11,440 nucleotides of DNA from Nitrospirota bacterium (GTDB taxonomy: Bacteria > Nitrospirota > Nitrospiria > Nitrospirales > Nitrospiraceae). The DNA is taken from NCBI GenBank assembly GCA_020028195.1, contig JAHWYE010000029.1:1-11440 (forward strand). The letters are read 5' to 3'. Position 1 is the stretch's first letter. Every line of letters starts with the position of its first letter. Position numbers and translations under genes: made by a program. Below are positions 1 through 6,124 of this stretch, piece after piece. Below the pieces are notes generated by a model that did not search any database, had not been told where the DNA came from, and saw only the letters and a program-made list of their open reading frames with translations.

Positions 1-2
1 CG

Positions 3-434
3 ATCCTGGATGTGCTGCGGAAGCACGAGGTTGAGCTGGTCCTGCTGGCCGGCTACATGAAGATCGTCACGTCCGTGCTGATCAAGGCATACGAGAACTG
101 CATGATGAACATCCATCCGTCACTGCTGCCGGCCTTCCCCGGGTTAGAGGCGCAGAAAAAGGCACTGGAATCGGGGGTGAGATATTCCGGTTGCACGGTG
201 CATTTCGTGACGGAAGAGGTCGATGAAGGACCGATCATCCTCCAAGCGGTCGTGCCTGTCGAACATGATGATACCCCCGAGACGCTGGCGGAACGGATCC
301 TGAGTTGGGAGCATAAACTCTATCCGCGGGCGGTCGAACTCTATGCGCAAGGGCGCTTGAAAGTAGAAGGGCGTCGCGTCCATATCATGGATGCGACGAA
401 TCTGCCATTCGTCGTCTTAAGGAACCCATCCTAG
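3..434 (+). CDS. purN: Phosphoribosylglycinamide formyltransferase, 3' part (5' end outside window)
   Basis: PurN transfers a formyl group from 10-formyl-tetrahydrofolate to GAR, giving FGAR, the third step of de novo purine synthesis in the cytoplasm. The frame is already open at base 3 and encodes ILDVLRKHEVELVLLAGYMK, so the GTG at 12 is not a convincing start. The visible 140 or so residues match the C-terminal two thirds of E. coli PurN (about 210 aa). The catalytic segment MNIHPSLLPAFPGL carries the family's Asn and His, and VDEGPIILQ carries the catalytic Asp that follows SGCTVHFVTEE. The ending EHKLYPRAVELYAQGRLK is also typical. Key residues are intact and the stop is a normal TAG. 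The next gene begins four bases later, so the two are probably co-transcribed. Confidence 0.95.
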   Translation: MLDVLRKHEVELVLLAGYMKIVTSVLIKAYENCMMNIHPSLLPAFPGLEAQKKALESGVRYSGCTVHFVTEEVDEGPIILQAVVPVEHDDTPETLAERILSWEHKLYPRAVELYAQGRLKVEGRRVHIMDATNLPFVVLRNPS

Positions 435-438
435 TTCG

Positions 439-702
439 ATGGCCACTCCTCACGAGATTCGCGAAGAGCAGCTCTGCATGATGCGGCTGCGGCGACTGGT
501 CGATATTACCGTCTACTGGCTGGCGCATGCGTCGTTCAGCCGTGAAGACGCACTTTCCATCATTGAGCATGCCCGAAGTGAAATCCTCAAGCTCTGCCCC
601 GGCAAGGAAACCGTGTTCGAGCTGGTGTTGCGGCCGCGCTTCATGCGAATCATCAACGAACGGGCTTTGGCAGAGTGGGGGATAGCGGGCGCGATGAACT
701 GA
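439..702 (+). CDS. Small conserved-looking protein of unknown function downstream of purN
   Basis: This 87-residue protein has no signal peptide or membrane segment, so it is probably cytoplasmic. I do not recognise a family. It looks wholly helical: residues 10-60 form amphipathic stretches rich in Leu, Arg and Glu (for example LCMMRLRRLVDITVYWLAH), followed by a short basic C-terminal part (LRPRFMRIINERALAEWG). The ATG lies 4 bp after the purN stop. An AAGGAA stretch about 15 bases upstream, inside the purN tail, is the only ribosome-binding candidate, so translation may be coupled to purN. Codon use resembles that of its neighbours and the frame fills the gap before the tRNA region, which supports a real gene. 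A role linked to purine synthesis is suggested only by position. Confidence 0.65.
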   Translation: MATPHEIREEQLCMMRLRRLVDITVYWLAHASFSREDALSIIEHARSEILKLCPGKETVFELVLRPRFMRIINERALAEWGIAGAMN

Positions 703-710
703 GAGTCGTG

Positions 711-716
711 TATAAT
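711..716 (+). promoter_or_regulatory. Candidate -10 box upstream of the tRNA-Ala leader
   Basis: A perfect TATAAT lies just after the stop codon of the upstream small gene. It would place transcription start near 723, at the foot of the inverted-repeat element at 731-841 and about 125 bases before the tRNA. No TTGACA-like box is seen 16-18 bases upstream, and the TG before the box is one base out of place for an extended -10. The call rests on this one box and its position. Confidence 0.35.
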
Positions 717-730
717 CCGTTCGGTCTTTG

Positions 731-841
731 ATCGGACGAGCGCCGGCCTTTCTCCCCGTCTCCTCCGCGACCAAAGGCCTGTGGTAATTCCGCCCGGGCA
801 ATCCTCGCGGCTTTCAAACGATCAGGCGCTCGTCCGGCGAT
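731..841 (+). ncRNA. Structured leader or small RNA candidate with a 12-bp closing stem
   Basis: CGGACGAGCGCC at 733-744 is exactly complementary to GGCGCTCGTCCG at 825-836, and ATC/GAT at 731-733/839-841 could extend the stem past a bulge. Inside it, GGCCTTT (745-751) pairs with AAAGGCC (773-779), and CCGC (790-793) may pair with GCGG (807-810). A transcript would therefore fold as a closed multi-branch structure. It begins about 10 bases after the start predicted from the TATAAT at 711 and ends 6 bases before the tRNA. It shows none of the conserved motifs I know for 4.5S, tmRNA or RNase P RNA, and no T-run follows. It could be a processed 5' leader of the tRNA transcript, an independent small RNA, or just a DNA inverted repeat. 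Confidence 0.4.
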
Positions 842-846
842 TGTGT

Positions 847-922
847 GGGGGGCTAGCTCAGTTGGGAGAGCACGACGTTCGCAACGTCGGGGTCGGGGGT
901 TCAAATCCCCTGCCCTCCACCA
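847..922 (+). tRNA. tRNA-Ala (anticodon CGC), CCA encoded
   Basis: This folds as a complete 76-base cloverleaf. The acceptor stem is 847-853 with 912-918 (GGGGGGC/GCCCTCC), followed by A and an encoded CCA. The D arm is GCTC/GAGC (856-859, 868-871). The anticodon stem CGACG/CGTCG (873-877, 885-889) encloses the loop TTCGCAA with anticodon CGC at 880-882, which reads the alanine codon GCG. The variable loop is five bases, and the T arm carries TTCAAAT (900-906). The third acceptor pair is G-T, the hallmark G3:U70 identity element for alanyl-tRNA synthetase. No Rho-independent terminator is evident in the 63 bases before the convergent HPt gene. Confidence 0.97.
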
Positions 923-985
923 ATTTGGACCAGCGACCATGAGAACAACGGGAGGAAGGAAAGAGTTCTTCGTCGGCGGGACGAC

Positions 986-1315
986 TCAGTCGTGATAGAC
1001 GACCTCGACACGCTCCACGTAGTCTGAGAGTTCCCCTGCATATCGGTGGATCTTCTCGGAGTCCTTATTCGTCGCGGCCTGCTCCAGGGCGGCACCGATC
1101 TCGCTGATGGCGTCAAACCCGTAGCTCCCACCGTCTCCCATCAATCTGTGGCCTAAAATCCGGATCGCCTCAAAATTACACGTCTCCAACGCTTCGTGGA
1201 TTGAGATCACGTCTTTACGCCGGTTGTTGAGGAACCCCGGCACCAGATCCTTGAATAAGACATCTGTCCGAACGAGAATCCTATCCTTCCCGTTTGTTTC
1301 TCCGTGCCGGGTCAT
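986..1315 (-). CDS. HPt (histidine phosphotransfer) domain protein
   Basis: A stand-alone 109-residue HPt protein. Such proteins carry a phosphoryl group on a histidine between receiver domains in multistep phosphorelays. The signature is GHRLMGDGGSYGF, with the phospho-acceptor His at residue 56, followed by the helical segment DAISEIGAALEQAA. The opening DLVPGFLNNRRKDV is typical of this HPt subgroup. Most HPt domains have Lys three residues after the His (HxxKG); here that position is Met59. The gene starts 4 bp after the stop of the hybrid kinase gene, with an AGGCGGTGA stretch upstream as ribosome-binding site, so it is the last gene of the operon. It most likely shuttles phosphate between the receivers of the kinase and those of the two response regulators upstream. 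No transmembrane segment is present. Confidence 0.9.
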   Translation of the reverse strand: MTRHGETNGKDRILVRTDVLFKDLVPGFLNNRRKDVISIHEALETCNFEAIRILGHRLMGDGGSYGFDAISEIGAALEQAATNKDSEKIHRYAGELSDYVERVEVVYHD

Positions 1316-1319
1316 GGAT

Positions 1320-3548
1320 TCACCGCCTGGTGTAGGCTTCGATAGTCTTCAAGAGTTCGGACTTCTTGATTGGTTTGGTCACATGGGCGTTGCATCCCGC
1401 ATCCCGGCTCTTGGCCACTGCTTCTTGTTGCGGGTAGGCTGTCAGCGCAATGATCGGCGTGGGCGGGATGCTCTGCTGTTTCTCCCACCGCCGGATGGCT
1501 TTGGTGGCAGCATGACCATCCATCACCGGCATGTACATATCCATGAACACCAGGTCATAGCGCTGGCCTTTAAACTTGTCGACGCCGATTTCCCCGTTTT
1601 CAGCGACGTCAATCTGATAAGGGGTACTCTTCAGGTAGGACTGAATCAACAGGCGGTTGTCCGCAGCGTCGTCAACGAGGAGAATCTTCAACGTTCGCGG
1701 ATCTGCGGGGCCGGAACGTGCCGCCGCCAGCGAGGCGGCCGGAGTCATGCCCTTCGTTCTACCCAGGGCGATGGTGATAGCCTGGAGCAGGTCGGGGCGG
1801 CTGATCGGTTTCACCAGGTACCCGCCTAGGCCGAGTTCGTAGGTTCGAGCGATATCATCAGCCCAACGGTCCGAGGTCAGGATGATCACGGTAAGGCCTG
1901 CCAAGTTCGGCGTGAGTTTGATCCGTTCCGCGACCTCAAGGCCGTCCATGTCGGGCATGAGGCAGTCCAGCAACACGAGCCTAAACGGCTTCTCCGTCTC
2001 CTGGGCATGCTCAAGCTCGGACAACGCCTGTTTGCCATTCGGAACCTCCGTCACCACGGCGTCCCAATCGGTCAGCATCTCCCGCAGAATGAGGCGGTTG
2101 GTGGCCTTGTCGTCCACCACGAGTGTCTTCAGGCCGGCTAAATCTTGGGGTGGGACAGGCTTGTGCCACTTGGGCTCTGGCTGGATGCCGAACCGAGCCG
2201 TAAAGTAAAACGTGCTCCCTTGCCCGACCGTGCTTTCAGCCCAAATTCGTCCTCCCATCAGCTGCGCCAGCCGTTTCGAAATGGCCAACCCCAGACCGGC
2301 TCCCCCGTACTTGCGCGCGATGGATGCGTCAGATTGCGTAAATTTCTCGAAAATCACGTCGAGTTTTTCGGCAGGGATTCCAATGCCAGTATCGGCCACA
2401 GAAAACCGCAGCATGCCGGGCTCCTTGGATGCCAGGTCGCTCTCCACACGCAGCAGTACCTCGCCTCGTTCGGTGAACTTGATGGCGTTGCCGATCAGAT
2501 TGACAAGGATTTGATGGAGGCGTTTCGGGTCACCAACCAGATAGCATGGCACATCCGGTGAGGGATGGCAGATCAGCTCGAGGCCCTTCGCATTGGCGCG
2601 CGAAGACATGATTTCAGCTGCTTTGCCGATCAGGTCATTCAGGTCGAAGTCGGTGGCTTCCAGCTCAAGGTGTCCGGCTTCCACTTTCGAGAGATCGAGG
2701 ATGTCGTTCAGCAGAGCTAGAAGGGTATTGCCCGCTCGTCTGAAGATCCGCACGTACTTTCGTTGATCCGGGTCCAGGGCTGTCTCCCAGAGCAGATCGG
2801 CCATGCCGATGATGGCATTCAATGGAGTCCGGATCTCGTGACTCATGCTGGCCAGGAACTCGCTCTTGGCGCGACTGGCGTTTTCAGCGGCTTCCTTGGC
2901 CTCTCGCAGCGACTGCTCAACCTGTCTCTTCTCGCTGGCCTCCATCGCCAGCGTCACATGAGTCGCGAGCGCACCGGCGAAATGTTGTTCCTCCGGTGTC
3001 CAGGTTCGAGGGCCACCCATGTGTTCGTGGCAGAGGACGCCAACCATCTTCCCCTGTAGCCGTATTGGCGCATCGAGCATTGCACCGATGTGTAATGGCG
3101 TGAGGTAAGATTCCGAAAACTCCTGAGTCCGTGGGTCTGTGTGCGCATCGCGGGCGGCGATCGCCCTTGCTTCGGTCTCGAGAGCCAGGAAGTAAGCGGG
3201 ATAGTCGCGCGCCAAGAGAACGGTTCCGGCTGTGTGGCAATTCTTTGTCGGTTCGTAGAGATCCATCAATCGTATGGCGGAGCGGTCTTCGTTATAGAGC
3301 CAAATACTTGCCCGCCTCACAGCCATGGCCACGCCCGCGACCTCAGTGATGGCCTGGAAAGCATGCCCGATCTCCCCGCCGTGGATGGCCTCGTTCTTAG
3401 CAAGCTCCACAAGCGCATCCTGCTGCGCTTGCAGTGATTCAGCTCGCTGTGTCTCGGCCTCCTCCGCTCGCTTGCGCCTGGCGATGTTCTTCGAGCGGGG
3501 GGTGGCGAGTCGTTTCGACTTGCCCAGCGGCAGGGCTGGTTTACTCAT
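1320..3548 (-). CDS. Soluble GAF hybrid sensor histidine kinase with two receiver domains
   Basis: This 742-residue cytoplasmic kinase has no membrane segment. After a basic N-terminus and a short coiled coil (25-50) comes a GAF sensor domain (about 55-205, ending GVLCHEHMGGPRTWTPEE). The dimerisation/phospho-acceptor domain follows, with the H box FLASMSHEIRTPLN (His237). The ATPase domain has its N box around HQILVNLIGNAIKF (Asn354), DTGIGIP (386-392), FEKFTQSD and GGAGLGLAI. Receiver 1 (475-595) has Asp528, Thr558 and Lys580; receiver 2 (620-740) has Asp670, Thr703 and Lys725, so all phosphotransfer residues are intact. The frame stays open 32 codons further upstream, but ATG at 3548 (MSKPALPLG) is preferred: it overlaps the end of the diguanylate cyclase gene by 8 bp, implying translational coupling. 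There is no strong ribosome-binding site. The GAF ligand cannot be read from sequence. Confidence 0.95.
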   Translation of the reverse strand: MSKPALPLGKSKRLATPRSKNIARRKRAEEAETQRAESLQAQQDALVELAKNEAIHGGEIGHAFQAITEVAGVAMAVRRASIWLYNEDRSAIRLMDLYEPTKNCHTAGTVLLARDYPAYFLALETEARAIAARDAHTDPRTQEFSESYLTPLHIGAMLDAPIRLQGKMVGVLCHEHMGGPRTWTPEEQHFAGALATHVTLAMEASEKRQVEQSLREAKEAAENASRAKSEFLASMSHEIRTPLNAIIGMADLLWETALDPDQRKYVRIFRRAGNTLLALLNDILDLSKVEAGHLELEATDFDLNDLIGKAAEIMSSRANAKGLELICHPSPDVPCYLVGDPKRLHQILVNLIGNAIKFTERGEVLLRVESDLASKEPGMLRFSVADTGIGIPAEKLDVIFEKFTQSDASIARKYGGAGLGLAISKRLAQLMGGRIWAESTVGQGSTFYFTARFGIQPEPKWHKPVPPQDLAGLKTLVVDDKATNRLILREMLTDWDAVVTEVPNGKQALSELEHAQETEKPFRLVLLDCLMPDMDGLEVAERIKLTPNLAGLTVIILTSDRWADDIARTYELGLGGYLVKPISRPDLLQAITIALGRTKGMTPAASLAAARSGPADPRTLKILLVDDAADNRLLIQSYLKSTPYQIDVAENGEIGVDKFKGQRYDLVFMDMYMPVMDGHAATKAIRRWEKQQSIPPTPIIALTAYPQQEAVAKSRDAGCNAHVTKPIKKSELLKTIEAYTRR

Positions 3549-4554
3549 GGTGTGCTTTCTTCTTGACGGACATGGTCGGGCGGGTCTTGACGCGATTCCG
3601 GCCTTCTTGCTTCGCCTGGTACAAGGTCTGATCCGCCGCGGCAACGAGGTCGGCCGGTGAGGCCTCCCGGTCCGGCACGGTCCCGGCCACGCCGAGACTG
3701 ATCGTCACCAGGTCGCTCGGCCGGGAACGAGAGTAGGTGATCCCTAAGGCTTGGATTCTTGCCCGCAGCGTCTCCGCCACGAGGGCGGCGCCTTCCGGTG
3801 GTGTTCCGGGAAGCACGATCACGAATTCGTCTCCTCCATAGCGAGCCACCAGGTCTCCGGGCCGGTTCAGCTGAGTACTGATGGCATTGGCGACTTGTTT
3901 CAGGCACTCGTCGCCGGCCTGGTGGCCGAAGGCATCGTTGTACGGCTTGAAATTATCAATATCCAGCATGATGACGGACAGAGGGATCGCCTCTCGGAGC
4001 GCGCGCCTCCATTCCTGGTCCAAGAAGGTGTCAAACTGTCGGCGATTGGTAATGCCCGTCAAGCCGTCCAAGCGGGAAAGACGGAGGAGCATCTGATTCG
4101 CGTCCTCGAGTTGTCGCATCACCTGCAGCAATTCTTGTTCACGGGACTTGCGATGATCGATCTCCTTCAACAGCCGTAACACGGAACGCACGCGGGTCAG
4201 CAACTCCACTTTATTCAGTGGCTTGTTGATAAAGTCCATTGCGCCGGCAGCAAAGGCCAATTGCAAATCCACCGGATTGGTTTTCACGGTCACCATGATG
4301 ATGGGGATGTCTCGCAGATGTTCGAGGGCCTTAATCTGACGGCAGGCTTCTATGCCGTTCATTCCAGGCATGATCAGGTCCATGAGAACGAGATCGACTT
4401 TATGGGATCCTTGCCCGGCACGGTCCATCCCGAGGTGGGAAAAGGCGGCCTCGGCGGAATGAGCCAGGAGGAGGTCCCGATACCCGGCCGATTCCAGAAT
4501 TGTCCGGACCAGCACACGATCGTCCTCTGAATCATCAACGATGAGAATGCTCAT
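3541..4554 (-). CDS. Response regulator with GGDEF output (diguanylate cyclase)
   Basis: A 337-residue receiver-GGDEF protein of the PleD/WspR type, which makes the second messenger cyclic di-GMP from two GTP once its receiver is phosphorylated. The receiver (1-125) has acidic Asp7/Asp8, phospho-acceptor Asp59, Thr89 and Lys111. A helical linker (125-160) leads to the cyclase domain, which starts at DGLTGITNRRQFD, carries the metal ligand Asp198 in LDIDNFKPYND, and has an intact active-site motif RYGGDEF (239-244). RPGD at 231-234 sits five residues before the motif and matches the RxxD inhibitory site for product feedback. It is the second gene of the operon, 46 bp after the four-cysteine receiver gene and overlapping the kinase gene by 8 bp. 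Its receiver is a close paralogue of the preceding one. Confidence 0.95.
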   Translation of the reverse strand: MSILIVDDSEDDRVLVRTILESAGYRDLLLAHSAEAAFSHLGMDRAGQGSHKVDLVLMDLIMPGMNGIEACRQIKALEHLRDIPIIMVTVKTNPVDLQLAFAAGAMDFINKPLNKVELLTRVRSVLRLLKEIDHRKSREQELLQVMRQLEDANQMLLRLSRLDGLTGITNRRQFDTFLDQEWRRALREAIPLSVIMLDIDNFKPYNDAFGHQAGDECLKQVANAISTQLNRPGDLVARYGGDEFVIVLPGTPPEGAALVAETLRARIQALGITYSRSRPSDLVTISLGVAGTVPDREASPADLVAAADQTLYQAKQEGRNRVKTRPTMSVKKKAHHE

Positions 4555-4600
4555 AAATGGCCTGATTCCTGGTTGGATTTACCTAGGTCGATCGTAGCAA

Positions 4601-5284
4601 TTAGACTTTATAAACACCAGGATAAAGCTTTTTCGCGCACTCGACGCAGAGGATTTGGCTGAACAGGGCTTCTGAATGTTCTTGGAGATAATCCTCCAGC
4701 CGCTGCCAGTAGTTCTGATCGTTCCGAATCCTCTTGCAGGATGAGCAGATCGGAATCAGCCCTCGCAGCACCTTCACCTGTTTCAAAGCTTGCTGTAATT
4801 CTTCGTTGCTCTTGGTCAGGTCCTGCTCCCGCTGTCGCAAGGCCTCGGTGCGCTCCTGTAGTTCTTGTTCTCGCGCTTTGCGGCGATCCATCTCATGCTT
4901 GAGCAGCAAAGCTGAGCACACTCTCGCCTGCAGTTCAGCGGAATTCAAGGGTTTGCGGAGGTAGTCCATCGCCCCGGCGGTAAAGGCCAACAGCAGATAT
5001 TCGGGCTCGGTTTTGGCTGTAATCACGATGATAGGGATATCTCGAAGACGTTCATTGGCTCTAATACGTCGGCAGGTCTCGATCCCGTCCATATCGGGCA
5101 TCATGACGTCCATGAGAATTAAATCGACATCCACAGCTCCCTGTCCCTGGCCATCCAGGCCCAGATGCTTAAATGCAGCAGAAGCGGAGTCAGCGGCAAG
5201 GATGTCCGTATGTCCTGCGCTGTTGAGCATCATGCGGAGCAGGTTGCGTTGGTCCGGTGAGTCATCAATGATGAGAATGCTCAT
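4601..5284 (-). CDS. Response regulator receiver protein with C-terminal four-cysteine module
   Basis: This 227-residue protein leads the operon. The receiver (1-125) has Asp7/Asp8, phospho-acceptor Asp59 in LILMDVMMPDMDG, Thr89 and Lys111. A coiled coil (about 130-172, rich in Glu, Gln, Arg and Leu) leads to a compact tail beginning GLIPICSSCKRIRND, with cysteine pairs at 180/183 and 213/216. I know this IPIC..CK.IR...YW..LE.Y......FS...C..C module from the C-terminus of many receiver and PAS proteins. The cysteine spacing suggests zinc binding, but its job is not established as far as I know. The frame stays open 21 codons upstream, but ATG at 5284 (MSILIIDDSP) is chosen: it matches the paralogue's start exactly and has GAGG seven bases upstream. 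There is no DNA-binding domain, so output is probably by protein contact. Confidence 0.9.
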   Translation of the reverse strand: MSILIIDDSPDQRNLLRMMLNSAGHTDILAADSASAAFKHLGLDGQGQGAVDVDLILMDVMMPDMDGIETCRRIRANERLRDIPIIVITAKTEPEYLLLAFTAGAMDYLRKPLNSAELQARVCSALLLKHEMDRRKAREQELQERTEALRQREQDLTKSNEELQQALKQVKVLRGLIPICSSCKRIRNDQNYWQRLEDYLQEHSEALFSQILCVECAKKLYPGVYKV

Positions 5285-5318
5285 TCTGCCTCGATTTGAA
5301 CTCTTGAGACTACAAAAA

Positions 5319-5347
5319 AAGGTAGCAGTGAAAAGGGGTTTGGTCAA
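5319..5347 (-). promoter_or_regulatory. Candidate sigma-70-type promoter of the signalling operon
   Basis: Read on the minus strand, TTGACC (5342-5347) and TACCTT (5319-5324) are separated by exactly 17 bases. The -35 box matches the consensus at five of six positions, the -10 box at only three. Transcription would start near 5312, giving a leader of about 28 bases before the ATG at 5284. The rest of the 160-bp spacer 5285-5444 shows no gene and no hairpin followed by a T-run. Confidence 0.4.
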
Positions 5348-5444
5348 ATGAAGACCGCAACGCTGCCGAATGGATTTTCATGCGTTTGGGGGTGTCCTCC
5401 AGGGTCTCAGAGACTCGAGCGGTTCGATTAGGTAGGGCGCCGGG

Positions 5445-5903
5445 CTAGGGCGAGCCTGACTGAAGCTTGGCACGCACGAGATCACTGATCTGTTTGCCAT
5501 CGACCATTTGGCCGGCCAGCCGGGCCATCACGGTTTTCATGACGCTTCCCATGTCCTTCAGTGTGGTGGCACCGGTCTCTCGCACGACGGTCTCGACAAG
5601 CTGCGCGATTTCTTCTTCTGAAAGAGCCTTGGGCAGATAGCTCTCGATGATGGTGATCTCTCTCAGTTCCTTCTGGACGAGGTCGTCCCGCTTGGCTCTC
5701 TGATAGTGCTCCACCGATTCCTTGCGCTGCTTGATCAGCGTCGTCATGACCCGGCTCATCTCGGCATCGTCGAGATTCTTCTTTAGTTCCAGATCCTTGT
5801 TCAGCAGGGCGGCCTTGATCATCCGGATCACGTCAACACGGAGCTGGTCTTTGGCCTTCATCGCTTGCTTCAAATCCTCGGACAGCCGGTCAGACAGCGA
5901 CAT
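5445..5903 (-). CDS. yqeY: GatB/YqeY domain protein
   Basis: This 152-residue protein matches the stand-alone YqeY family over its full usual length (about 150 aa). Typical segments are MSLSDRLSEDLKQAMKAKD at the start, RVDVIRMIKAALLN, EITIIESYLPKALSEEE in the middle, and GSVMKTVMARLAGQMVDGK near the end. The fold is two helical parts; the C-terminal half resembles the tail domain of GatB, the tRNA-dependent amidotransferase subunit. That similarity suggests contact with tRNA or aminoacyl-tRNA, but the cellular role of YqeY is not settled. The start is fixed by family alignment. No Shine-Dalgarno sequence lies at normal distance; instead a promoter ends about 12 bases upstream. The gene is divergent from the lipoprotein gene at 6125. 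Confidence 0.93.
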   Translation of the reverse strand: MSLSDRLSEDLKQAMKAKDQLRVDVIRMIKAALLNKDLELKKNLDDAEMSRVMTTLIKQRKESVEHYQRAKRDDLVQKELREITIIESYLPKALSEEEIAQLVETVVRETGATTLKDMGSVMKTVMARLAGQMVDGKQISDLVRAKLQSGSP

Positions 5904-5914
5904 ATGTGTCCGGG

Positions 5915-5943
5915 AGCATAGTCCTCCAGAGTGAACCAGTCAA
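5915..5943 (-). promoter_or_regulatory. Promoter immediately upstream of yqeY
   Basis: On the minus strand, TTGACT (5938-5943) and TATGCT (5915-5920) lie 17 bases apart, matching the sigma-70 consensus at five and four of six positions. Initiation about seven bases after the -10 box falls near 5908, only some five bases before the yqeY ATG at 5903. The mRNA would then be nearly leaderless, which fits the missing ribosome-binding site. Confidence 0.5.
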
Positions 5944-6056
5944 TCCTGAATTTCCTCGCAAAAGCATCAGGATAGGAACCGTCTGGCAGATAAATCGTGT
6001 TTCAGTCTGGATAGGATGGCGTGGCGGTGGTTTTTCGAGGTCGGTGTCGAGTATGA

Positions 6057-6072
6057 TGTGATAGAGATCACA
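6057..6072. promoter_or_regulatory. CRP-type palindrome TGTGA-N6-TCACA
   Basis: TGTGATAGAGATCACA is a perfect match to the core of the E. coli CRP consensus, with six-base arms TGTGAT/ATCACA around AGAG. It lies in the 221-bp spacer between divergent yqeY and the lipoprotein gene, 52 bases before the latter's ATG. It shares one base with a possible plus-strand -10 box, TATGAT (6052-6057), for which no good -35 box is seen. A bound regulator there would more likely block than activate that promoter. Which CRP/FNR-family protein might bind is unknown. The rest of the spacer holds only the yqeY promoter. Confidence 0.5.
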
Positions 6073-6124
6073 GCAAAAAGCTCGGCCCAGCGCACCGGAC
6101 CTTCGAGGCAGTAGAGCACGCGCC

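Noticed and set aside
653..940. 95-codon minus-strand frame containing GDLNPRPRRCERRALPTELAPH
   Set aside because: This is the well-known spurious peptide from reading a tRNA gene antisense; the tRNA-Ala at 847-922 explains it.
981..996. Short palindrome ACGACT-C-AGTCGT at the end of the HPt gene as a terminator
   Set aside because: The loop is too small, it includes the stop codon, and no T-run follows.
1224..1829. 201-codon plus-strand frame opposite the kinase gene
   Set aside because: It mirrors strongly supported receiver domains on the minus strand and shows no domain or ribosome-binding site; a shadow frame of GC-rich coding DNA.
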